Below, in pieces: positions 38,078 to 46,603 of a stretch of DNA of 64,000 bases. The stretch is from Cryobacterium sp. Y82 (GTDB lineage: Bacteria; Actinomycetota; Actinomycetes; Actinomycetales; Microbacteriaceae), in the NCBI RefSeq assembly GCF_002929495.1, contig NZ_PJJJ01000035.1, forward strand, positions 62,270 through 126,269. The letters are read 5' to 3'. Under the pieces are notes generated by a model. That model had not been told where the DNA came from. It saw only the letters and a program-made list of their open reading frames with translations, and did not search any database. Each line of letters begins with the position of its first letter. Position 1 is the stretch's first letter. The translations under genes were made by a program, and so were the position numbers.

Positions 38078-39013
38078 CTAGGTATTGACGAAACGGATGC
38101 CGTTTTGCAGGGTGCTGCGCAGCTCGAAGACCTTTTCAAAGCTGCCGCGTTCCATGCCGGCCAGTCCCTCACGCAGCACGCCGACCAGGCGTGACCGCGG
38201 AATCACGATAATCATCGGCCGTCGACCACGCTTGGGCAGCGATACCGGTTGGTCAAGGGCGATGTCGGGCAGCACGACGATGAGCGCGGTGAAGCGCACC
38301 TTCAGTGCCCGGCTGATCGAGCGCGCGGCAGCCTCGAACTGGTGGATCGGGCGATCCTCCTCCGGCAGTTCGTCGCCGACCAATTCGCCGCGGCGAAGCT
38401 GTACGGGTGCGCCCCAGTCTTCGGACAAGATTCCAAACAGTCCGGCCGGCCCGAGGATAATGTGGTCAAGTTTGTCGGTCTGGCTACCGGTGTCGATGTC
38501 GTGCCACGCGGTGAAACCGATACCGAGATTGGCCACAAGCTGGGCTGTGACCTCCTCTGCCAGAGCTTTCGCGAGGCAGTGCCGTACGAGTTTCGGGGTG
38601 CTACGGATGAACGCGGGGGCATACGGGTCATCGATGATCGTACCGCGGCCAGCCCATTCGCGCACTAGATCGAGATATCTCAGCCTCGCCTGGCCACCGG
38701 GATGACCGTGCATGCGGGTTTTCAGGCTGGATTTTGTGGCGGGGCCGCGGCCGGAGGGGGCGGCGTAGGCATCCGTTGGAGCGGCCTGCTCGGGGTCACC
38801 GAAGCGACGACGATCGTAAACGGCCCGGTTTTGTGGACGTCCAACGCGTTCCCAAGCGAGTTGCACGGCGTGAAATCTGATCGCGCTGCCGCCGACATCG
38901 GGATGGGTTTGGCGTAACAGCAGTCGGTAGGCACGACGTAGCTCATCCTCGGTCGCCGTCGGACTCACTCCGAGAACCTCGTAGGGGGTGGATGCGGCCG
39001 GGCTGTCTTGCAT
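38078..39013 (-). CDS. J-domain protein fused to a NERD-like domain
   Basis: The 311-residue protein starts with a complete J domain (YEVLGVSPTATEDELRRAYRLLLRQTHPDVGG, HPD at about residues 37-39, and AWERVGRPQNRAVYDRRR), which stimulates DnaK-type ATPases. A Gly/Pro/Thr linker follows, then a basic GHPGGQARLRYL segment and a NERD-like fold from about residue 150 (GFTAWHDIDTG, DHIILGPAGLFGILSE). NERD domains are nuclease-related. The usual NERD pattern of an acidic residue and QxK is only partly recognisable, so nuclease activity is uncertain. The start at 39013 leaves the J domain at the extreme N-terminus. It has no obvious operon partner. Confidence 0.75.
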   Translation of the reverse strand: MQDSPAASTPYEVLGVSPTATEDELRRAYRLLLRQTHPDVGGSAIRFHAVQLAWERVGRPQNRAVYDRRRFGDPEQAAPTDAYAAPSGRGPATKSSLKTRMHGHPGGQARLRYLDLVREWAGRGTIIDDPYAPAFIRSTPKLVRHCLAKALAEEVTAQLVANLGIGFTAWHDIDTGSQTDKLDHIILGPAGLFGILSEDWGAPVQLRRGELVGDELPEEDRPIHQFEAAARSISRALKVRFTALIVVLPDIALDQPVSLPKRGRRPMIIVIPRSRLVGVLREGLAGMERGSFEKVFELRSTLQNGIRFVNT

Positions 39014-39321
39014 CCTGGGCGGGACCTTTCCGTGTTCGAAGACGACCAATACGAAATCGATCAAAAGTCAACGATACCGCGTGATTCTGATACCGCGCCG
39101 AGGGTGGGCTGGGTGGGTTACGGGCCATTCTGCGCCACAATCAGATACGCTACCCGTATAGATCCGTAGTGGGTAGTTGTAGAATATTGAACCCTGCTGG
39201 CCGGGCTCGCGAGTCTCTCCACGACCAATGCGGCCGGTGCCTTCGCGGTTCTGGCCGGCCCGGTAGCCAAATCCCTGCCTTGATGAGTTCAGCCGACTCA
39301 CGAAAACGAGCCGGTGGCGAC
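39014..39321. other. gene-free interval with a palindromic element
   Basis: These 308 bases contain no convincing gene. The clearest structure is an inverted repeat CTACCCG (39150-39156) and TGGGTAG (39170-39176) with a 13-base gap. It could be a regulator site for the J-domain gene. The upstream boundary (39014-39080) holds the leader of that gene. A reverse-strand frame across part of the interval lacks family-like sequence and is not called. Confidence 0.4.
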
Positions 39322-39486
39322 TTAGTCGCGCAGCAGGTGGAATGGGATTGCCATGGCGATGGACACGCAGAGGATTCCGGCAATGAAGATCGGTCCCATC
39401 ATGGCCGTGACCGAGAAAGCCAGGCCGAACAGCCAAAAACCGAAAACGAAAATCGCAAAAGCGACGACGAAGGCGACAATGTTCAT
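39322..39486 (-). CDS. small two-helix membrane protein
   Basis: The 54-residue protein is almost entirely two transmembrane helices: IVAFVVAFAIFVFGFWLFGLAF and IFIAGILCVSIAMAIPFHLL. I do not recognise a family name. The ATG at 39486 has AAAGGA seven bases upstream, good evidence of translation. Other possible starts upstream lack an SD. It sits alone between the J-domain gene and the SRAP gene. It could be a membrane accessory or stress peptide. No function is proposed. Confidence 0.65.
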   Translation of the reverse strand: MNIVAFVVAFAIFVFGFWLFGLAFSVTAMMGPIFIAGILCVSIAMAIPFHLLRD

Positions 39487-39589
39487 GGGTGTTCCTTTCA
39501 CGGCAGCGCCCGGCAATTTCGCCAGTCACTGGTTTGAGCGTACGGCTTATTCGTACTGAATTGAGCGTACCGGTTAGGGCCTGATGCAA

Positions 39590-40300
39590 TTACATCGAGT
39601 CGTTGGTGATCGGCTCGATCAATTCAGGGCCGTTTCCGGTCACGGGGCCGACTTCATGGAAATTGAGCGACTCTACGACTATCCGGGAGGCTACGACGGC
39701 GGCATCAACGAGGCCTTGGTCGCCCGCGGTAGCCGGGTCCAACCAGTGGTCCCACCACTCTTCTGGGAGGGCAACGGGTGTACGGTCGTGGATCTGCGCG
39801 AGCGGGCCCCGGGCATCAGTCGTCAGGATGGCCGCGGACAATACCCAGCGCGATGGATCGCTGTCGGCGGCGGCCGGGTTCTTCCACCAGGAGTACAGGC
39901 CCGCGAAGGCGAGGGGAAGTCCGTCATCGGATTGGATGAAATACGGGGTCTTCACGGCGCCCTCGGTGTTCCACTCGAAGTAGCCCGTGGCCGGAACCAG
40001 AGCGCGCCGCGACCGCACGGACACCGTGAAGGTTGGCTTCTCGGCGGCCGTTTCTGCCCGCGCATTAAAGGTTGGAAATTTCGACGTCGACTCCGTTGCG
40101 AAAGACGGGATCAATGACCAGCGTGCTGATTCCAATCGACGCACTGGTGGGTCGCTTTTGGCCGATTCAAGCACGATTGGAATCTGGTCGGTCGGACGGA
40201 TGTTCCACGACGGTTCCGGCAGATTTTCGCCTTCATGCTCGATATCGAACATGGCAGCCAGATCGGGCGCTGAATCGGTAATGACGAGTCGACCACACAT
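39590..40300 (-). CDS. SRAP-domain protein (YedK/HMCES family)
   Basis: SRAP proteins form a covalent thiazolidine crosslink with abasic sites in single-stranded DNA, protecting them during repair. The 236-residue protein begins MCGR, giving Cys2 as the reactive residue after Met removal. The other active-site segments are NARAET, GYFEWN (Glu) and IHDRTPVAL (His). I placed the start at 40300 because Cys must directly follow Met. A longer frame to 40321 would destroy this. It lies divergently from the DUF3097 gene, with only 59 bases between them. SRAP genes are often found near SOS-response or nucleotide-stress genes. Confidence 0.92.
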   Translation of the reverse strand: MCGRLVITDSAPDLAAMFDIEHEGENLPEPSWNIRPTDQIPIVLESAKSDPPVRRLESARWSLIPSFATESTSKFPTFNARAETAAEKPTFTVSVRSRRALVPATGYFEWNTEGAVKTPYFIQSDDGLPLAFAGLYSWWKNPAAADSDPSRWVLSAAILTTDARGPLAQIHDRTPVALPEEWWDHWLDPATAGDQGLVDAAVVASRIVVESLNFHEVGPVTGNGPELIEPITNDSM

Positions 40301-40359
40301 GCATTCAGAATACCGCGTCATGCCGGGCGCGATCGCGGACTTCCGCTAGCGTCGATGCA

Positions 40360-41196
40360 ATGGACGATCGATATAGTGCAGACGTGCTTTCCCCCGGGTG
40401 GCGCGACGCGGGCCGCATCATTATTCCGACGCAGGAAGCCGTCCGAGACCTGGTTGTAGAAGAAATCACCACTGGGTTTTGTGGTGCCGTCATTCGTGTG
40501 GAAAAGAAGATTGTCACCCTCGAAGACAGGCATGGCAAGCTGCGACTGTTTCCGCTCGGTTCTGGTTTTCTGATCGACGGACGTCCCGTCACACTGATTG
40601 CACCGACCATGGCCGCCGCCCTGGGTCGGGTGCGCACGGCTTCAGGCTCGACCGCCGTGCCCAACGTGCCCGCTCGCGTCGCGCGCGCCAGTCGCATCTT
40701 TGTCGAGGGGCGACACGATGCCGAACTGGTGGAAAAGATCTGGGGCGCGGACCTGCGCCTCGAAGGCGTCGTCGTTGAATATATCGAGGGGGTCGACAAC
40801 CTCGATGCGATCCTCCGTGAATTCCGACCGAGCTCGTCACGTCGGGTGGGCGTGTTGGTAGACCACCTCGTGCCCGGGTCCAAGGAGAGTCGCATCGCGG
40901 AGGCCGCGGCGCGCGGGCCGTTCGCTGCGAACGTGCTCGTGGTGGGGCATCCGTTCGTCGACGTGTGGCAATCGGTAAAACCAGCCCGGGTCGGCCTCAA
41001 TGCCTGGCCCGAGGTCCCGCGGAGCATCGAGTGGAAACACGGCATCTGCGACGCGCTCGGCTGGCCGCACGAGGAACAGGCCGACATCGCCAGGGCCTGG
41101 CAGCGAATTCTCGGCCAGGTGCGCACCTTTGCCGATTTGGAACCACAACTTTTAGGGCGCGTGGAGCATCTGATCGACTTCGTGACAGCAGAATGA
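40360..41196 (+). CDS. DUF3097-family protein
   Basis: The 278-residue protein belongs to an actinobacterial family without known function. It has a beta-rich first third (CGAVIRVEKKIVTLEDRHGKL) and a central part that looks like a TOPRIM-type fold: ARASRIFVEGRHDAELVEKIWG (the conserved Glu in FVEGRHD) followed by LRREFRPSSS-like linker and RRVGVLVDHLVPGSKES (Asp-His in VLVDH). TOPRIM-like domains in RecR/OLD/topoisomerase families bind metal and act on nucleic acids. The assignment here is my reading of motifs, not established. Other conserved parts are IEWKHGICDALGWPH and the C-terminal helix. Confidence 0.85.
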   Translation: MDDRYSADVLSPGWRDAGRIIIPTQEAVRDLVVEEITTGFCGAVIRVEKKIVTLEDRHGKLRLFPLGSGFLIDGRPVTLIAPTMAAALGRVRTASGSTAVPNVPARVARASRIFVEGRHDAELVEKIWGADLRLEGVVVEYIEGVDNLDAILREFRPSSSRRVGVLVDHLVPGSKESRIAEAAARGPFAANVLVVGHPFVDVWQSVKPARVGLNAWPEVPRSIEWKHGICDALGWPHEEQADIARAWQRILGQVRTFADLEPQLLGRVEHLIDFVTAE

Positions 41197-41507
41197 CACG
41201 CCGTAACCAGTTTCGGCCAACGGGCGTTCGGGACCGTGCCGGGCACTGGTCGCCCCGGAGTTCAGGCGAATTTGCTCGTAAACGTAACACTTTCATGTCA
41301 AAAAGGCTGGGAACTTTGAAACCGTCCAGACTTGTGGGCTAGTGTTGGACACGAAGTTGTAGTGCTTGCACGTCTTAAACGCATCGACTGTGATTCAACT
41401 GGATCGCGGTTTGTGCGCCACATTCCTTTCGGAAGCGGACGACGAATACCGCGACGAACGGTCCCGACAGTCGGGGCCGGTCTTACACTCCTGGAGGAGT
41501 TTTACAA
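41197..41507 (+). other. non-coding interval holding the cspA promoter and long leader
   Basis: The 311 bases between DUF3097 and the cold-shock gene contain no gene. The first 110 show nothing notable. The rest contains a candidate promoter (41316-41345) and about 155 bases of predicted 5' leader, which ends in CTCCTGGAGGAGTTTTAC before the ATG. GAGGAG is the SD, and CTCC(T)GGAGGAG can fold on itself and hide it. Confidence 0.6.
41316..41345 (+). promoter_or_regulatory. candidate promoter of the cold-shock gene
   Basis: A -35-like TTGAAA (41316-41321) and a -10-like TAGTGT (41340-41345) are separated by 18 bases, which is suitable for the housekeeping sigma factor. Transcription would begin near 41352, giving a 5' leader of about 155 bases, in the range of cold-shock mRNA leaders. 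Confidence 0.45.
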
Positions 41508-41711
41508 ATGGCAACAGGTACCGTGAAATGGTTCAACGCTGAAAAGGGCTTCGGCTTTATCGCACCCGACGACGGAAGCGCCGATGTTTTCGCGCACTAC
41601 TCCGCGATCGCGTCGAATGGCTACAAGTCCCTCGATGAGAACCAGAAGGTCGAGTTCGAGGTAACCCAGGGCCCCAAGGGTCCTCAGGCCGAGAACATCC
41701 GCGCCCTCTAA
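41508..41711 (+). CDS. cspA: cold-shock domain protein
   Basis: The 67-residue protein is a single OB-fold cold-shock domain. RNP-1 is KGFGFI (residues 15-20) and RNP-2 VFAHYSAI (29-36). It starts [13 protein letters not shown] as in typical Csp proteins, and ends [14 protein letters not shown]. These proteins bind single-stranded RNA and DNA and melt RNA secondary structure. The ATG has an excellent SD (GGAGGAG). The gene is monocistronic: a promoter-like site and leader lie upstream and a strong terminator downstream. Confidence 0.97.
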   Translation: MATGTVKWFNAEKGFGFIAPDDGSADVFAHYSAIASNGYKSLDENQKVEFEVTQGPKGPQAENIRAL

Positions 41712-41723
41712 ATAGAGCTTGCG

Positions 41724-41763
41724 AAGAACGCCTCCCGCTTTTGCGGGGGGCGTTCTTGCTTTA
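41724..41763 (+). terminator. terminator of the cold-shock gene
   Basis: AAGAACGCCTCCCGC (41724-41738) pairs with GCGGGGGGCGTTCTT (41743-41757) across a short T-rich loop (41739-41742). It is followed by GCTTTAA. The stem has one G-T pair, and it is a typical intrinsic terminator. Confidence 0.85.
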
Positions 41764-41842
41764 ATGCTGGATGGGTATGAGCACGTGCTGTTTGAGGGCG
41801 CCCGTGGCGTCGGTAAACGCGAGCGGGCCCGGCCGATCCGCC

Positions 41843-42322
41843 CTACTTCACCAGGTCTTGCCAACCGTCGCCATCGACATACTCGAAGATCAGGTTCGTT
41901 TCGGTGTGAGCGACGGCCGGATGCTCCGCGAGGTGTTCCAGCACAAAGTCACGCAGGTGTGAGGCATCCGCTGCGGCAACGTGCAACAGGTAGTCGTCGG
42001 CGCCGGCGGTGTGGAACAGCCCGATTACGCCCGGCCAGTGCGGGGCGGCGTTGCGAAAGTCATCGATCTGCACCCTGGCGTGCTTGGCCAGTCGCACGGA
42101 GATGAGTGCCTGCAGGCTCGCACCGAGCGCAGCCAGGTCGATGTTGGCCCGGTAACCACGAATGTGACCGAGCTGCTGCAGGCGGCGCAGGCGCAGGGAC
42201 ACCGTGGACTCGGCGACGCCGATTTCGCTCGCCAGGGCCGCCCCCGAAGCCCTGGCGTTGACCGACAGGGCGCGCAACAGCGCGCGATCAACCCGGTCAA
42301 GTTCCGGCTTCTTCGATTCCAT
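41843..42322 (-). CDS. Lrp/AsnC-family transcriptional regulator
   Basis: The 159-residue protein has an AsnC-type winged helix (LDRVDRALLRALSVNARASGAALASEIGVAESTVSLRLRRLQQLGHI) and an effector-binding RAM domain (QALISVRLAKHARVQIDDF, then LFHTAGADDYLLHVAAAD and VAHTETNLIFEYV). It resembles Lrp-like regulators of amino-acid metabolism. The ligand is unknown. It ends 80 bases after the cold-shock terminator on the opposite strand. The start at 42322 was preferred over an upstream TTG because Lrp proteins start MxSxKxxELD. No obvious target gene is adjacent. Confidence 0.9.
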   Translation of the reverse strand: MESKKPELDRVDRALLRALSVNARASGAALASEIGVAESTVSLRLRRLQQLGHIRGYRANIDLAALGASLQALISVRLAKHARVQIDDFRNAAPHWPGVIGLFHTAGADDYLLHVAAADASHLRDFVLEHLAEHPAVAHTETNLIFEYVDGDGWQDLVK

Positions 42323-42574
42323 TAACAAACTCCCTCGTTACCAAGGAGTTTATGCGATTCGAGCAAAAGAATTGCAAGGGTCTGCAGTGACACCTGTGTG
42401 AGGACATAGAACCTGTTTCTGTGTGGGGACGCTGCCACCGTCGTCACATATTAAGACTCTTGTCGTGCATACCGGGATGGCCCCCCGTCGTTTGATCGGG
42501 CGACAATGTGCGGTCGCCAGGTCGCTACCTCTAACGCACTGATTAGATCGGTGTAGCCGCGGCCCGGACCAGCG

Positions 42575-44392
42575 CTAGCTGCGCCCGAGGCGGCGGCGGA
42601 GCAGGTCAATGCGCATCTGTAGCTGGGTGACGCTAGCCTGGGCGACGGCCGGGCCACCGCACAGCCGACGGAGTTCGGCGTGAATCATGCCGTGCGGTTC
42701 GTTGGCGAGTTTGGACCACATGCCTACAAGACTCGACAGCAGCGTGCGCTGTTCTTTGAGAGTGCGATATAGGGGCGGCGGCTCGAGCGGGGCGATGTCG
42801 CCCGTCACCGGATCCTTGCGCTTGTCGGTCGACCGTTTCGACTGACGGGACTGGCGTTGCCGCAGCAACTCCGACACCTGTTCCGGCTCGAGCAGACCGG
42901 GAATACCGATGAAGTCGAATTCTTCGTCGGTGCCCGGCTCGGCGAGCTCTCCGAACTCGTCTCCGTCAAACATGACCATGTCAAAGGTCGCCTGGGAGTC
43001 AAGCGCCTGCCAGGTGAGATCGTCCTCGCCGAGATCGTCGGAGGCCTTGTCTTCCTTGTTCGCTGCAGCGACCATGGCGTCTTCGGGGTTGTACATACCG
43101 TCGCCGTCGTCGTCACGGTTGCTGCGGTCGAGGGCGTGGTCCCGCTCGAGTTCGAGCGCGTTGGCAAGGCTGAGCAGGCCGGGAACGTTCGGCAGAAAGA
43201 TGGATGCCGTCTCACCACGCCGGCGAGCCCGCACGAACCGGCCGATCGCCTGTGCGAAGTACAGCGGGGTGGCCGCACTGGTGGCGTAAACGCCGACGGC
43301 GAGGCGCGGAACGTCGACGCCCTCCGACACCATGCGCACGGCAACCATCCACCGACGGGTGTTCTTGGAAAACTCGTCGATGCGGTCACTCGACTCCTTC
43401 TCGTCGGAGAGCACGATCGTGACGGGTTCACCGCAGATGTCCTCGAGAATGACCGCATAGGCACGAGCGGCGGTCTGGTCGGTGGCAATGACGAGACCAC
43501 CGGCATCCGGGATGCCGTGCCGCACCTCGGTCAGACGAGAGTTCGCGGCGCGCAATACCGACGGAATCCATTGCCCGCTGGGCTCGAGCGCCGTGCGCCA
43601 GGCCTGGCTGGTGATGTCCTTGGTATTGCCCTCGCCGAGCTTGGCTTCCATTTCATCACCGGCCCTGGTGCGCCACTTCATATGCCCCGCATAGACCATG
43701 AACATCACCGGGCGAACCACGCCATCGGCGAGGGCGCGGCCATAGCCGTAGGCATAGTCGCTTTGCGACATGCGGATACCGTGCTTGTCAGGCAGGTAAC
43801 TGACGAAGGGAATCGGCGCGGTGTCGGACCGGAACGGGGTACCGGTCAGCGACAGGCGTCTGGCAGCCGGACCGAAGGCCTCCCGGATCGCGTCGCCCCA
43901 GCTCAGGGCGTCTCCCCCGTGGTGGATCTCATCGAGGATGACAAGGGTGCGACTCGACTCGGTGAGCTGTTTGTGCAGGGCGGCGCGAGCCGCTACCTGC
44001 GCGTAGGTCACGACGACACCGTGATAGTGGCTGCCATAGCTGCGGTCTGCGTTCTTGAACATCGGATCGAGACGGATGCCCGCGCGCGCTGCGGCATCTG
44101 CCCACTGGTTCTTGAGATGCTCGGTGGGCGCAACGACAGTGATGCGGTCGATGGTGCGGCGGGAACGCAGTTCGGCGGCTAGTCGCAGGGCGAATGTGGT
44201 CTTGCCGGCGCCCGGCGTAGCCGCGGCCAGAAAGTCGCGAGGTTCGTGCACGAAATAGGCTTCCAAAGCTTCGGCCTGCCAAGCGCGCAACTTGCCGGCC
44301 GTACCCCAGGCCGCGCGTTCGGGGAAGGACGGCGACAGGTGTTCGGCTGCACTCGTTCCCTGGGCGGGACCGAAAACCGATGGAGTATTCAC
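42575..44392 (-). CDS. superfamily 2 DEAD/DEAH-type helicase
   Basis: The 605-residue protein has an SF2 core: QAEALEAYFVHEPRDFL (Q-like motif), Walker A ATPGAGKTTFALRLA, motif Ia VVAPTEHLKNQW, DEIH box VILDEIHHGG, motif III LSLTGTPFRSD, and the second RecA lobe with MVAVRMVSEGVDVPRLAVGVYAT and QAIGRFVRARR (motif VI). The C-terminal extension (about residues 400-605) has an acidic stretch with DRSNRDDDGDGMYNPEDAM and a basic SRQSKRSTDKRKD. Similar helicases are widespread in actinobacteria and resemble the RadD/XPB branch, with an unknown role in DNA or RNA repair. It is not in a restriction locus. The gene stands alone. Confidence 0.88.
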   Translation of the reverse strand: MNTPSVFGPAQGTSAAEHLSPSFPERAAWGTAGKLRAWQAEALEAYFVHEPRDFLAAATPGAGKTTFALRLAAELRSRRTIDRITVVAPTEHLKNQWADAAARAGIRLDPMFKNADRSYGSHYHGVVVTYAQVAARAALHKQLTESSRTLVILDEIHHGGDALSWGDAIREAFGPAARRLSLTGTPFRSDTAPIPFVSYLPDKHGIRMSQSDYAYGYGRALADGVVRPVMFMVYAGHMKWRTRAGDEMEAKLGEGNTKDITSQAWRTALEPSGQWIPSVLRAANSRLTEVRHGIPDAGGLVIATDQTAARAYAVILEDICGEPVTIVLSDEKESSDRIDEFSKNTRRWMVAVRMVSEGVDVPRLAVGVYATSAATPLYFAQAIGRFVRARRRGETASIFLPNVPGLLSLANALELERDHALDRSNRDDDGDGMYNPEDAMVAAANKEDKASDDLGEDDLTWQALDSQATFDMVMFDGDEFGELAEPGTDEEFDFIGIPGLLEPEQVSELLRQRQSRQSKRSTDKRKDPVTGDIAPLEPPPLYRTLKEQRTLLSSLVGMWSKLANEPHGMIHAELRRLCGGPAVAQASVTQLQMRIDLLRRRLGRS

Positions 44393-44473
44393 TTCTTACA
44401 AATCTACCAAAGCCCACCGGCGTTCGCGTGCGCCGGGTTCGACCAGCGGGGGCTGTTCCGACAGACTGGGTCG

Positions 44474-45262
44474 ATGACGACGCAACAGCATCCATGGTCG
44501 CGCTACGTCGCCCTCGGCGATTCGTTCACCGAAGGCATCGGTGATCCCGAACAGAAGAGTCCCGGCGGGCACCGGGGCTGGGCCGATCGGGTGGCCGAGA
44601 TCTTGAGCGACGGCACCGAGGATTTCGCTTACGCCAACCTGGCTGTGCGCGGCAAACTCATTGGCCAGATTGCCGACGAACAGATCGAGCCGGCCCTGGC
44701 CCTGCGCCCCGACCTGATCACAATTTCGGCCGGCGGCAACGACGTGATTCGGCCAGGAGCCGACCCGGACCTTATAGCCGCCCGCTGTGAGGCAGCGATT
44801 TCGCAGCTGCGCCGGGACGGCGCGACGGTCGTGCTGTTCACGGGAGCCGACCTGGGATTTTCTCCCGTCTTTCGCAGCATCCGCGGTAAAGTCGCGATCT
44901 ACAACGAGAATCTGCGGGCCATTGCCACGAAGTACGACTGTCTCGTGGCCGATATGTGGCAGCTCACGGAAATTCGGGACCCGCGGATGTGGGCGCCCGA
45001 CCGGCTACACCTGAATGCACTTGGGCATCACACCGTGGCACGCATGGTCCTGGACACCCTCAACGTGAAGAATTCACTCGCGCCGAGCGAACCAGAACCG
45101 ATGCTCGGTACCAACTGGCGCCAGGCTCGCACAGAAGATCTGGCCTGGGCGCGGGAATACCTTGTTCCCTGGGTACTGCGCCGGATACGTCACCAGTCCT
45201 CCGGCGACCATGTGACGCCCAAACGACCAGACGCCGGCCCCTTCACCCGGCCGACGGTCTGA
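44474..45262 (+). CDS. SGNH/GDSL hydrolase
   Basis: The 262-residue esterase-type protein shows the SGNH blocks: GDSFTEGIGD (nucleophile Ser in block I), NLAVRGKL (block II Gly), ISAGGNDVIRPG (block III Asn) and DRLHLNALGH (block V Asp-x-x-His). There is no signal peptide, so it is a cytosolic esterase or lipase. The N-terminal MTTQQHPWSRYVALGDSF is typical of actinobacterial members. The ATG at 44474 has no strong SD, and longer in-frame starts exist but are not family-like. The C-terminal about 35 residues are basic and Pro-rich. It diverges from the SF2 helicase gene and converges with the carboxypeptidase. Confidence 0.88.
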   Translation: MTTQQHPWSRYVALGDSFTEGIGDPEQKSPGGHRGWADRVAEILSDGTEDFAYANLAVRGKLIGQIADEQIEPALALRPDLITISAGGNDVIRPGADPDLIAARCEAAISQLRRDGATVVLFTGADLGFSPVFRSIRGKVAIYNENLRAIATKYDCLVADMWQLTEIRDPRMWAPDRLHLNALGHHTVARMVLDTLNVKNSLAPSEPEPMLGTNWRQARTEDLAWAREYLVPWVLRRIRHQSSGDHVTPKRPDAGPFTRPTV

Positions 45263-45316
45263 CCCGCTGCGCCGGCGCCGGACGTTTGCGAAAACGGCGA
45301 GTTCGGCGCACTGAGG

Positions 45317-46558
45317 TCAACCGGCGGCGAGCTCGCCGGGGTGCCCCATGCGCCAGGCCGGACCGGGATCCGTGAGGGTGCGCTGCAATTCGAGCGGCAC
45401 GGTCACCGTAGTGGGCATTGCAGTACCGATCGTGAAGGACACCTCGCCGACCTCGTCGCCGGCCCGGCCGAGTTGCACGTCCTTGGCCGTGGCGGCCCCC
45501 GCGATCGGTGAGTCCGACCAGACCAGAACCGATGCCGCCCGCTCGGCGACAATGTCGCTCACGTCGCCCCACTGAGTCGTGTAGCTGCCGAACACTGCGC
45601 CTTCTTCGGCCAAGACGACCTCGTGGAAGCCAGGCTGGATGCTTGCGATCAGCGCGGCGATCGCAGAATTAAGCTCGGAGTGCGTGTCCCCCCCGAGAAC
45701 CACGCCAACAAGGGTGACCGCGCTGCTTCCGATAGTGAAATCGGTCGAGAACAACAGGCAGGCACCGGCAACATCCGTTGTGCCCGTCTTGATGCCGTCG
45801 ACGCCACCGCGGCCGAGCAGCTTGTTCGTGTTGGTAATGGTTCCGATGACCGGTAGGACCGCCGACGGGAGGGCTACGATTTCGGCGAGTGCCGGGTGGC
45901 CGACGACGAGCTTGCCGATCTCCACCAGGTCGGCCAGGCTGCTCACGCTCGACGCGGAGAGGCCGCTCGTGTCGGCGATGCTGGTCTGGGTCAAGGCGTT
46001 GTCGGCCAGCCAGGTTTTCGCGGCCTCCAGGTAGTTGTCCACGGATCCGTACGCCCACACTGCGAGGGAAGACGCATAGTTGTTAGCCGACGGCAGCAGC
46101 ATCGCCTCAAAAGCCTCACGTTGAGTGAGCACCATTCCAGAGACGACGGGTGCCACCGAACCATTCTCGGCGAGCGCGTCGTAGTATCTGTCCACGTCGG
46201 CGTCGGTAAAGGTAATTTCGGGTCCGCCCTCGCCGGCACCGAGTGGCTTGGCATCGAGGATGACCAGGGCCGTGACCATTTTTGCAATGCTCGCGATCGG
46301 CACCGTGTCCTGCTCGCCGGTCGAGGCCAGAACACCGGGAAAACCGACCGCGCCGATAGCGCTCGCGCCGAAGGCCGGCCAGGCCGGTGCAGCCGCCGGT
46401 TGGGAGAGAGCGCCCGGCTGCACGATCGATGCGGTGCTGGGCGGTACAGGAGCCAGGTTGGTGGCGCCGACGTAGCCGATTCCGCCCAGCACAATGAGGA
46501 GAACGCTGAAGACGGCCAGTCTTCTGCGCCGGAGGAGCACACGCCGGGAGGGAGACAT
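45317..46558 (-). CDS. D-alanyl-D-alanine carboxypeptidase (S11/PBP-type)
   Basis: The 413-residue protein trims the terminal D-alanine of peptidoglycan stem peptides. A single N-terminal membrane helix (about residues 14-34, after RRVLLRRRR) anchors it outside the cell. The penicillin-binding motifs are Ser90-x-x-Lys93 in IASIAKM, SAN (157-159) in LLPSANNY and KTG (257-259) in GIKTGTT. Low-complexity Pro/Ala sequence links anchor and catalytic domain. Family members modulate cross-linking. It ends close to the SGNH gene and precedes, on the same strand, a SpoU-type methyltransferase after 45 bases. Confidence 0.93.
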   Translation of the reverse strand: MSPSRRVLLRRRRLAVFSVLLIVLGGIGYVGATNLAPVPPSTASIVQPGALSQPAAAPAWPAFGASAIGAVGFPGVLASTGEQDTVPIASIAKMVTALVILDAKPLGAGEGGPEITFTDADVDRYYDALAENGSVAPVVSGMVLTQREAFEAMLLPSANNYASSLAVWAYGSVDNYLEAAKTWLADNALTQTSIADTSGLSASSVSSLADLVEIGKLVVGHPALAEIVALPSAVLPVIGTITNTNKLLGRGGVDGIKTGTTDVAGACLLFSTDFTIGSSAVTLVGVVLGGDTHSELNSAIAALIASIQPGFHEVVLAEEGAVFGSYTTQWGDVSDIVAERAASVLVWSDSPIAGAATAKDVQLGRAGDEVGEVSFTIGTAMPTTVTVPLELQRTLTDPGPAWRMGHPGELAAG

Positions 46559-46603
46559 CCGATTAGCCTAACTTCTTCGTATCGTGCAGCCGGCCCGCCG
46601 AGA

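Noticed and set aside
39068-39589. Minus-strand frame of 173 residues across the interval before the SRAP gene
   Set aside because: It overlaps the two-helix membrane protein, which has an SD, and its composition looks like frame noise.
40305-41246. Minus-strand frame of 313 residues
   Set aside because: It lies opposite DUF3097, is rich in Ser, Arg and Thr and has no recognisable domain.
42857-44182. Plus-strand frame of 441 residues opposite the SF2 helicase
   Set aside because: The helicase on the minus strand has all helicase motifs, and the opposite frame has none.
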